Positions 6,327 through 11,113 of a stretch of DNA of 11,113 nucleotides are shown one piece after another; the first letter of the stretch is position 1, and each line of letters begins with the position of its first letter. Both the position numbers and the translations under genes were made by a program. This DNA comes from JBBEDC01 sp040881505 (lineage in GTDB: Bacteria; Patescibacteriota; Andersenbacteria; UBA10190), in the NCBI GenBank assembly GCA_040881505.1, contig JBBEDC010000055.1:1-11113 (forward strand). Reading direction: 5' to 3'. The notes beneath the pieces were generated by a model, which worked only from the letters and a program-made list of their open reading frames with translations, had not been told where the DNA came from and made no database searches.

Positions 6327-6897
6327 CATGTCGTTTGATTTGCCTAAACAGTTTGTTGTATTCGACCTGGAGTGGACGGCCTGGGAGGGGAGTCAGCAGC
6401 GTCAATGGAGTGGATTAAACGAGTATCGAGAAGTGTATGATATCGGCGCAGTTCTAGTTGAGGGAGAAGATTTTGAGATCATCGACACGTATCGCCAGTT
6501 GGTAACCTTTGAGCTTACTCCCACGTTACCGGAATATAGCCAACAGCTGACGGGAATTATCCAGGCCGATATTGATCAAAATGGCATTCTTTTTTCCAAG
6601 GCCCTGCCAGCCTTTGATGCGTTTACCCGGGGACATGATTTATATAACTGGGGAGTAGGAGATCCTCAGGCGATTGCGGAAAGCTGTCAGCTGAAGAATG
6701 TTTCTAATCCTTTCGAAGGACGCGTTCATGATATTCGTCCAGTATTTATGCAACAGGGTATTCCAGTTGAACACTATATGAGCAGCACGATCGTCGAATA
6801 CTTTGGTAAAGAGAATAAAAGAACGGCTCATCAAGGACTGGATGACGCGACGAATATTGTCGAAGCGTTGCGGCTGTTGCAAATGAGTGCAAGCTAA
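6319..6897 (+). CDS. DEDDh-type 3'-5' exonuclease
   Basis: The 192-residue product carries the DnaQ-fold exonuclease motifs. ExoI is VFDLEW with D16 and E18, ExoII is NWGVGDPQAI with D115, and ExoIII is AHQGLDDATN with H171 and D176. The His spacing marks the DEDDh subgroup, and these four acidic residues hold the two metal ions that cleave 3' ends. LTGI (77-80) is also typical. It is a stand-alone domain, similar in size to ERI-1/KapD-like and sporulation-inhibitor-type exonucleases, so the substrate (DNA or small structured RNA) cannot be decided. ATG codons at 6319 and 6328 are both possible. The first overlaps the TAG of the SMR gene by 8 bases and the second follows it by one base, so translational coupling is likely. 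No Shine-Dalgarno is seen. Confidence 0.9.
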   Translation: MTSMSFDLPKQFVVFDLEWTAWEGSQQRQWSGLNEYREVYDIGAVLVEGEDFEIIDTYRQLVTFELTPTLPEYSQQLTGIIQADIDQNGILFSKALPAFDAFTRGHDLYNWGVGDPQAIAESCQLKNVSNPFEGRVHDIRPVFMQQGIPVEHYMSSTIVEYFGKENKRTAHQGLDDATNIVEALRLLQMSAS

Positions 6898-6929
6898 AAA
6901 AATAGTCCGCTTGGAAGATCCTCTCTCAG

Positions 6930-8267
6930 CTATGTCGCTTGCGTGTTCTTGATAGTGAAATAAGAGGTAGCGACGCTGATGAGTGCAAGTCCAGCACCAA
7001 TTGCCATAATTATACGGAATCCATCGGCTAATGAGTCTTTTACTAGGAGGCCAAATACTGCAATCGCCAAAGGTGCGGCAATTCTGGCAATGGCGTTGTT
7101 CACACCAGAGGCTGCTCCAGAATATTTTGCCGGAACAGCAAGAGCTGATTTTGTGAGGGGAGCAACGGTGACAGCCATGCCAATACCATGAAGAACAAGA
7201 CCGGGGAGAAAACGGGTAAAGTAGTTACTGTCAGGACCAGTGAAGGCAAGAAGAAAGAAGGCGACGGATACCAGGGCGGGCCCGACCATCATCGGGATGC
7301 GTGGGCCAATCTTATCGGCCAGAGAGCCGAATGGTCCGGCTAAGATGGTGATAATGAGGGGAGCCGGCATAAAGGCCAACCCGGTTTGTAGAGGCGAGAA
7401 GTTGTGAACCTGTTGAAAGTTAAGAATAAGGTAAAAGATCAGACCGTTGAGAGCAGTGTAGAGAAACAGCGTGGCAAGGTTTGCGCCGGTAACAAGGGAG
7501 CTTTTAAACATGTCTGGCGGCACCAGGGGGTGAGAGGCTCTAGTTTCTCTAATTGCGAAGAGGGGTAATAGTCCGAGACCGAGGACCAGGCTCAGTGTAG
7601 ATCCCTGAATCAAGCCGAAGGATACGCCGAATAATCCAACACCAATAAGGATGATGCCTAGCCAGTCGAGCGTTCGTGAGCGCAAGCCCTCATCTTTGGG
7701 AATGAAGCGGGTGGCAACAAGCAGTGCCAGCAGGCCAATGATTACATTGCTAAAAAATACTGCCTGCCAATTGAAGGCTTCAACCAGTGAGCCACCAAGG
7801 AAGGGGGCAACAACGGCACCGCCTGTAATAAATCCCGTCCAGAGTCCAATTGCCCGACCCCGCTGTTTGTCATTGATGCAAGTGTTAATAATCGCCATGC
7901 TGCCAGGGATAGTCATAGCAGCTCCGATGCCGATGATGACCTGAAGTACTATGAGTGGAATTATTGCTTGAACGAAACCTGAGATAAGAGAGCCGATCAT
8001 AAAGATGGCGATACCGGTTACAAAAACACGTTTGCGACCAAACATATCTCCCAGTGCTCCACTTATTAAAATAAGGACGCCGAGTGTTAGTGTGTAGGCG
8101 GTTACAATCCACTGAATACCGGCAAAATCGGTTTGAAAGTATTCCTGAATAGCAGGCAGGGCAATTGTGATAGCCGTGCCGAATATGATAGCCATGGCGC
8201 TTGGTAGGATGGTGGCTAGTAGGATGCCACGCCCTTCGCGGGAGTTGAGGCTGACCTGGTCTGTCAT
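6930..8267 (-). CDS. MFS transporter, DHA2 family (14-TM drug/H+ antiporter type)
   Basis: The product is an inner-membrane exporter of the major facilitator superfamily, about 445 residues from the ATG at 8267 (an in-frame GTG at 8282 adds five). Hydrophobicity suggests 14 helices, as in the EmrB/QacA (DHA2) group. Motif A, GALGDMFGRKR, lies after helix 2 (about residue 70 from the ATG). The motif C-like end of helix 5 reads APFLGG, with Ala instead of Gly before Pro. The helix-4 motif B reads LQVIIGIGAA, where the usual arginine four residues before the first Gly is Gln. That arginine is thought to serve proton coupling in drug exporters, so the transport mode may differ. Substrates cannot be predicted. 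No terminator of good quality follows, only a T7 run beyond the stop (TAG at 6930). A -10-like TACCAT lies 6 bases before the ATG. Confidence 0.92.
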   Translation of the reverse strand: MTDQVSLNSREGRGILLATILPSAMAIIFGTAITIALPAIQEYFQTDFAGIQWIVTAYTLTLGVLILISGALGDMFGRKRVFVTGIAIFMIGSLISGFVQAIIPLIVLQVIIGIGAAMTIPGSMAIINTCINDKQRGRAIGLWTGFITGGAVVAPFLGGSLVEAFNWQAVFFSNVIIGLLALLVATRFIPKDEGLRSRTLDWLGIILIGVGLFGVSFGLIQGSTLSLVLGLGLLPLFAIRETRASHPLVPPDMFKSSLVTGANLATLFLYTALNGLIFYLILNFQQVHNFSPLQTGLAFMPAPLIITILAGPFGSLADKIGPRIPMMVGPALVSVAFFLLAFTGPDSNYFTRFLPGLVLHGIGMAVTVAPLTKSALAVPAKYSGAASGVNNAIARIAAPLAIAVFGLLVKDSLADGFRIIMAIGAGLALISVATSYFTIKNTQAT

Positions 8268-8332
8268 GTCAGTATGGTACACCAGCGAAAAAGGAGACGG
8301 AAAATTGCTAACGAAGAGTTTGGAATCAATGG

Positions 8333-8980
8333 CTATTTGTTTAGCGGTTTCCCAACAAATCTTATGAGGCTTTTTGTCTCGTCTTTGTATGTTTCTCCAG
8401 CACTATCTAGGAGAACTGGTTCAAATAAACCTTTGACCAAAGCACTCAAATACTCTTGAGAAAAGTAACTTTTCTTTATCCCCGATCTTGGATTAAGAAA
8501 GAAATATGGCTCAATTTCCTGGTAGTTCGATTTTTTGATTTCCGGGTCATTAATTGTATTCAGTATTGTTGCTAACATGCCATCGGTTTTCAAAACGCGA
8601 TGAATTTCCCCGAAAACTTTTTTCGTATTGACATTGTCGAAATAGTGGAGGCCAAGATGGGAATACACTACATCAAAAGAAGCGTTTTTGAACGGCAGGG
8701 GTTTACTTAGATCGATGACTTGAAACCATACATCTAATCCTGGATCAGTGTTTTTTTCAACATTGCGCACTACATCTTCGACAAAATCAGAGTACGTTAC
8801 TGTATATCCTTGAGTAGCAAAAAATACTGAATCCTGTCCTTGCCCACCAGCGAGTTCGAGTAATGTACCTTTTGTAGGGAAGTAGGATAAAGTTTGTTTG
8901 GCAAAAATACTTGGTTTGTTGCTCCATACTTCGTTTGCGTACTCTGATAGCTTATGTTTCCAATAACTTCTTGTATCCAT
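8333..8980 (-). CDS. Class I SAM-dependent methyltransferase (Methyltransf_11 type)
   Basis: The 215-residue product has a Rossmann-like methyltransferase core. Motif I is LLELAGGQGQDS (40-51), the acidic residue after strand 2 is D65 in YSDF, VIDLSKPLPF (88-97) is the post-II segment, and FDVVYSHLGLHYF (102-114) is motif IV-like. EIHRVLKTDG (125-134) precedes strand 5. These fix the fold but not the substrate; small molecules are usual for this subgroup. The gene is visibly AT-richer than its neighbours: 19 G+C in the 60 bases 8461-8520 and 20 in 8701-8760, against 33 in 7561-7620 of the MFS gene. This suggests horizontal acquisition. The start ATG at 8980 has no Shine-Dalgarno. Confidence 0.9.
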   Translation of the reverse strand: MDTRSYWKHKLSEYANEVWSNKPSIFAKQTLSYFPTKGTLLELAGGQGQDSVFFATQGYTVTYSDFVEDVVRNVEKNTDPGLDVWFQVIDLSKPLPFKNASFDVVYSHLGLHYFDNVNTKKVFGEIHRVLKTDGMLATILNTINDPEIKKSNYQEIEPYFFLNPRSGIKKSYFSQEYLSALVKGLFEPVLLDSAGETYKDETKSLIRFVGKPLNK

Positions 8981-9046
8981 TGTCTAAAGCGTAAGAGTTG
9001 TGAGTCTATCTTTGCGGATTCACGGTTCGCTGTGTATGTCGATTTT

Positions 9047-9358
9047 TCATCCTACTTGTCGGCGAGCTGCTGTAGCGAATGCCAAAAAGTATCGCTGCAG
9101 TTCAGCAGCCGATGAAGCATTGTCTTCATACAGAATCTCCCGACAAACCTCTTCCCGTGCACGGGCAATCTCACGCCGCCGAGCTCCCGCCCAACGTTCG
9201 TCTGCCAACGTTAAATCAATCTGCTCTAAGGTTCGAGCGAAAGCATTTTCGAATAGCGCCTGTTGTCCCTTAGCTTTCCATCGCAAGGCTCGCTCGTAAT
9301 CACTGCCTGCGTTCCCGAGCTGCTCATCCAGCGTTAATGTGTGCCAGTTGTCGTACAT
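9047..9358 (-). CDS. Small conserved-looking protein of unknown function
   Basis: The 103-residue product begins MYDNWHTLTLDEQLGNAGSD and is mainly helical, with ERALRWKAKG (22-31), LEQIDLTLAD (44-53) and a following Arg-rich segment (RRREIARAREEV, 60-71). I recall similar short proteins sharing the LDEQLGNxGS start and the IDLTLxD motif in bacteria, but no function. No catalytic motif, cysteine cluster or membrane segment is visible. Its ATG follows the TAA of the upstream DUF5674-like gene after two bases, so the two are translated from one mRNA. The strand bias and codon pattern are ordinary for the window. The stop is TGA. Confidence 0.75.
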   Translation of the reverse strand: MYDNWHTLTLDEQLGNAGSDYERALRWKAKGQQALFENAFARTLEQIDLTLADERWAGARRREIARAREEVCREILYEDNASSAAELQRYFLAFATAARRQVG

Positions 9359-9360
9359 AC

Positions 9361-9708
9361 TTACTCAATGAGCATGGTGACTACTTTAACGATGTCCTTT
9401 CGGATACCTTCATCCTCAACATTACGTGACTTGTTATTCTGTTTTGGACGAATATTGATCATCGAGTCGAATTCAACCATATCGGGCATTTGTAAATCAG
9501 GATAGATGTTAATGCCCCACAGGTCTTTTTGCTTTGACCCTCGGTCTAATAGATATGCTTCTTCGTCAGCATGCATCCCAGCTCCGGCCGCCATAATCCC
9601 TTGCTCAATATCAACCACCGCTTTCACCATATCGCCAAATCGTTGGCTGGCGATTTCACGTATTTTATCTAAAGGAATCGAGCTTTTGATAAGGGTAATA
9701 TCGTTCAT
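9361..9708 (-). CDS. DUF5674-like protein
   Basis: The product (about 115 residues from the ATG at 9708; an in-frame GTG at 9714 adds two) carries the stretch RFGDMVKAVVDIEQGIMAAG, then HADEEAYLL, the segment KDLWGINIYPD and FDSMINIRPKQNNKSR. I recognise these as the core of the uncharacterised family DUF5674. The family name is from memory. The conserved acidic and His residues (HADEE, EFDSM) hint at metal or nucleotide binding, but no reaction is known. It is first in a two-gene unit with the 103-residue ORF. A promoter-like pair (9721-9749) and a minus-strand terminator (9801-9850) lie upstream. Confidence 0.8.
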   Translation of the reverse strand: MNDITLIKSSIPLDKIREIASQRFGDMVKAVVDIEQGIMAAGAGMHADEEAYLLDRGSKQKDLWGINIYPDLQMPDMVEFDSMINIRPKQNNKSRNVEDEGIRKDIVKVVTMLIE

Positions 9709-9720
9709 GTCCACGGCTAT

Positions 9721-9749
9721 ATTATCAGGTCGAACCGATAGGAATACAA
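9721..9749 (-). promoter_or_regulatory. Candidate promoter of the DUF5674-like gene
   Basis: On the minus strand TTGTAT (9744-9749) is followed after 17 bases by GATAAT (9721-9726), which matches the -10 consensus at five positions. The -35 is weak. A leader of only about 6 bases would precede the ATG at 9708. A second -10-like TATAGC lies 7 bases before that ATG. Confidence 0.4.
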
Positions 9750-9800
9750 TATGGGATCATATTTTTGGAGAAATCAGGGCGTTAGCGGCGATATTTCAAT

Positions 9801-9850
9801 AAAAAAAGAACCCTCTCAAAACACCTACTGAAGTCAGTAAAGGGGGTTTC
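9801..9850 (-). terminator. Minus-strand terminator-like hairpin with U7 tract
   Basis: On the minus strand GAAACCC (9844-9850) can pair with GGGTTC (9808-9813) with one bulged A, and the stem is followed directly by seven T (9801-9807). A farther AAGAAC (9858-9863) can pair with the same GTTC and two following T, so two mutually exclusive stems exist. The loop contains the palindrome at 9826-9839. It may stop antisense transcription entering from the right, or act as a leader attenuator of the DUF5674-like unit if an upstream promoter exists. Confidence 0.5.
9826..9839. promoter_or_regulatory. TACTGA-AG-TCAGTA palindrome, candidate TrmB-type operator
   Basis: Two perfect 6-base arms flank two bases, 43 bases before the ATG of the TrmB-family gene and inside the divergent promoter gap. 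Archaeal TrmB regulators bind TACT/AGTA-type palindromes with variable spacers, so this is a natural candidate for autoregulation. Binding by this protein is inference. Confidence 0.45.
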
Positions 9851-9869
9851 AAAGTTTGTTCTTAGTCGC

Positions 9870-9875
9870 TATGCT
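9870..9875 (+). promoter_or_regulatory. -10-like box of the TrmB-family gene
   Basis: TATGCT matches four consensus positions and is the same hexamer as in the rpmE promoter. It lies 6 bases before the ATG at 9882, which fits leaderless transcription. No good -35 is seen. Confidence 0.4.
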
Positions 9876-9881
9876 CAAAAT

Positions 9882-10652
9882 ATGTCTAACCAAGCACAAC
9901 TAGAAGAACTAGGCTTATCGCCTCGGGAAGCCGCAGTGTATGCAGCTACGCTTACTCTTGGTACAAGTTCAGTTTTACGCATTTCTCGAGAAGCTAAAAT
10001 ACCAAGAGCCACAACCTATTTAGCTTTAGGCGCGCTAGAGAAAATTGGCTTAGTTACAGTTCACCATAAGCGTACTACCACATTATTTTCATCTGGTTCG
10101 CCGAGCCTGCTGACAGATATGGTTGACAGTAAAGAGCATGAGCATACCCGTATGACCCGGAGAGAGCGAGACGTCTTAGCAGAACTTATACCTCGATTGA
10201 ACTCAACCTGGAAAGAAAATCTCGATAGAACGCACTTGTATACCGGTATTGAAGAATTAAAAAAGGTACATTCGGACCTCGTGATGCATGCTCATCCAAA
10301 TGACATATGGTATCGATTGATGCCAGTAGACAACTTGGTTGCGGTCTTTGGGGAAAAGGATTTCTTTTGGGAAAAGGCACAACAAGCAAAAGGAATGCGA
10401 TCACGGTTACTTTTTACTACTCAGTCACCTGAACGGAGAATGCAACTTCTGGCTGCGCAAACACGGCACGATCAACGGAAGGCACTCGACGGTAATGTAT
10501 ACAAGAGCAGTGCCAGTATTACTGTTTGTCGTGACCGTGTTGTAGTTGAGATTATTCGAAATACAGATGAGATTAGCGGTGTTGTTATTAATAGCGACGT
10601 AGTAGCCACACTCGTGCGCGAAATGTTGAGAATGGTCTGGTCGCGATTTTAA
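9882..10652 (+). CDS. TrmB-family transcriptional regulator
   Basis: The 256-residue product begins with a winged helix-turn-helix domain typical of TrmB. It reads LEELGLSPREAAVYAATLTLG (8-28, helix 1 region), then SVLRISREAKIPRATTYLALGALEKIGLV as the HTH and turn (about 30-58), and a short wing near HHKRTTTLF. A charged linking helix (about 82-112) leads to a C-terminal effector domain of PLD-like fold. That domain starts at HLYTGIEELKKV (117-128) and ends with strands such as DRVVVEIIRN (218-227). Archaeal TrmB proteins sense sugars through this domain, but the ligand here is unknown, and no HKD catalytic motif is visible, as expected. The gene is divergent from the DUF5674-like unit, with the TACT/AGTA palindrome between them. 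No Shine-Dalgarno precedes the start. Related regulators are frequent in CPR genomes. Confidence 0.9.
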   Translation: MSNQAQLEELGLSPREAAVYAATLTLGTSSVLRISREAKIPRATTYLALGALEKIGLVTVHHKRTTTLFSSGSPSLLTDMVDSKEHEHTRMTRRERDVLAELIPRLNSTWKENLDRTHLYTGIEELKKVHSDLVMHAHPNDIWYRLMPVDNLVAVFGEKDFFWEKAQQAKGMRSRLLFTTQSPERRMQLLAAQTRHDQRKALDGNVYKSSASITVCRDRVVVEIIRNTDEISGVVINSDVVATLVREMLRMVWSRF

Positions 10653-10670
10653 AAAGTGTCATGGCCTTTG

Positions 10671-10694
10671 ACAACGTTACATTGCGTTGTTTTT
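10671..10694 (+). terminator. Weak terminator after the TrmB-family gene
   Basis: ACAACG (10671-10676) pairs with CGTTGT (10685-10690) around an 8-base loop and is followed by TTTTG. It is 18 bases after the stop. The 6-bp stem makes it a modest terminator. Confidence 0.5.
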
Positions 10695-10734
10695 GTTAAC
10701 AACACAGATTAGTTGTGTAGCGTGTTATGCGCTA
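10686..10734. repeat. Cluster of three consecutive inverted repeats
   Basis: Three dyads follow one another. GTTGTT/AACAAC (10686-10691 with 10698-10703, holding the perfect 10-base palindrome TTGTTAACAA at 10693-10702) comes first. Next is ACACA/TGTGT (10702-10706 with 10714-10718), then TAGCG/CGCTA (10718-10722 with 10730-10734). They lie between the TrmB-family stop and the next gene. They could be stacked operators or a three-hairpin RNA. Short dyads can arise by chance, but the close spacing is notable. Confidence 0.45.
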
Positions 10735-10789
10735 GAAAAATACACATGCAAACATAAACTTTAATTTAGTGTATAAGCTAAATGAATTT

Positions 10790-11017
10790 ATGAGCACAAT
10801 ACGACAAGCAGGTAGGGGTCAAAGAGTAAACGGATACCCCCATTGTTCATGTGGTATGGAGGGGTTCGCAACAAGTTATGCGCTTTTGCACGCGTATTGT
10901 CGTTGCGCAGAAAGGGGAAATGAAAACGAGTGCGGTTTTTTCCCTTTAAGTACTTCTCATCAGTATGTGAGAATAGCAAAGATATCCAAGGGTACTTCCC
11001 ATGTTGTCTATGTTTAA
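10790..11017 (+). CDS. Doubtful small Cys-containing ORF
   Basis: From the ATG at 10790 the frame encodes 75 residues (a GTG at 10769 adds seven). Five Cys and several His appear in HCSCG, YCRCAE and NECGF, which could bind zinc. I recognise no family. Support is the TATAAG at 10772-10777 about 12 bases before the ATG and its place 19 bases before the next gene. Against it are the lack of a Shine-Dalgarno, unusual composition, and several hairpins within it (GGGGT/ACCCC, TGCGC/GCGCA, and AAAGGG/CCCTTT at 10911-10947). The stretch may instead be a structured leader or small RNA. Confidence 0.25.
   Translation: MSTIRQAGRGQRVNGYPHCSCGMEGFATSYALLHAYCRCAERGNENECGFFPLSTSHQYVRIAKISKGTSHVVYV
10911..10947 (+). 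other. Long imperfect hairpin, possible RNA element
   Basis: AAAGGGGAA followed after ATG by AAAAC (10911-10927) pairs with GTTTT and TTCCCTTT (10935-10947), with a bulged G and the three-base ATG bulge, closing a 7-base loop. This is the strongest structure in the 10653-11036 stretch, which otherwise has no recognised gene. No T-tract follows, so it is not a terminator. Confidence 0.4.
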
Positions 11018-11036
11018 CACTCTGAAGGAAACCGGG

Positions 11037-11113
11037 ATGAAAAGTAATATGAGAGTATCTGAACTGGAGTATTTGTTAGCCTACGGAACGGCAGTATTAG
11101 TTACGGCTAGTAT
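11037..11113 (+). CDS. N-terminus of an unidentified gene (partial)
   Basis: The ATG at 11037 is preceded by AAGGA (11025-11029) with a 7-base gap, one of the few good Shine-Dalgarno sites here. Twenty-five codons are open to the window edge. The product starts with a short basic and acidic stretch (MKSNMRVSELEY) followed by a hydrophobic run (LLAYGTAVLVTAS), which looks like a first membrane segment or signal anchor. The family cannot be judged from this length. Confidence 0.55.
   Translation, partial: MKSNMRVSELEYLLAYGTAVLVTAS

Noticed and set aside
6898..6929. Terminator between the convergent exonuclease and MFS genes
   Set aside because: A T7 run exists on the minus strand, but no stable stem precedes it; only a 5-bp CAAGC/GCTTG pairing was found.
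9000..9299. Plus-strand frames over the 103-residue gene
   Set aside because: They are Arg/Ser-rich shadow frames. The minus-strand frame fits an operon with the DUF5674-like gene.
10788..10979. Minus-strand 63-codon frame near the right end
   Set aside because: No ribosome binding site, no recognisable motif, and it is opposite the structured region.
1..11113. CRISPR arrays, insertion sequences, tRNA, rRNA or tmRNA
   Set aside because: I saw no regularly spaced direct repeats, transposase motifs, cloverleaf with TTCGA-type arm, or conserved rRNA/tmRNA stretches. Reading by eye could miss a degraded copy.

Overview
The window looks like a piece of a bacterial chromosome, most plausibly from a Candidate Phyla Radiation (Patescibacteria) organism. 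This is an inference. The supports are a translation block in the order prmC, prfA, rpmE / rpsB, tsf, a short EF-Ts of 193 residues, a TrmB-family regulator of a kind common in that group, tightly packed small genes, and many genes without a Shine-Dalgarno sequence. TAA, TAG and TGA all end genes here (TGA ends prfA and the 103-residue ORF), so the standard bacterial code applies rather than the UGA=Gly code of some CPR lineages.

Left part (1-4170): the acidic C-terminal tail of an unidentified protein ends at 184 with a hairpin terminator. On the minus strand, prmC and prfA form a two-gene unit (release factor 1 and the enzyme that methylates its GGQ glutamine). Upstream of it rpmE (bL31) has its own terminator and probable promoter. 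Divergently on the plus strand, rpsB and tsf form the classical S2/EF-Ts operon, with a leader hairpin, a strong Shine-Dalgarno site and a terminator.

Middle part (4170-6930): a membrane-anchored TPR protein converges on a small two-TM protein across a shared bidirectional terminator. Then comes an SMR-type small transporter whose frame is broken by one extra T in a T6 run. It overlaps the start of a DEDDh 3'-5' exonuclease.

Right part (6930-11113): a 14-TM DHA2-type MFS exporter, an AT-rich SAM methyltransferase that looks imported, and a pair of small conserved genes (an uncharacterised 103-residue protein and a DUF5674-like protein) all lie on the minus strand. A TrmB-family regulator follows on the plus strand, with a TACT/AGTA palindrome in front of it. 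The last ~450 bases hold a cluster of inverted repeats, a doubtful small ORF, and the first 25 codons of a gene running off the edge.

The most useful observations are the single-base break in the SMR gene, the truncated PrmC C-terminus, the putative TrmB operator and the minus-strand terminator beside it, the repeated pattern of -10-like boxes 6-10 nt before start codons (leaderless mRNAs), and the structured 10671-10950 region. No CRISPR array, insertion sequence, tRNA or rRNA was recognised.
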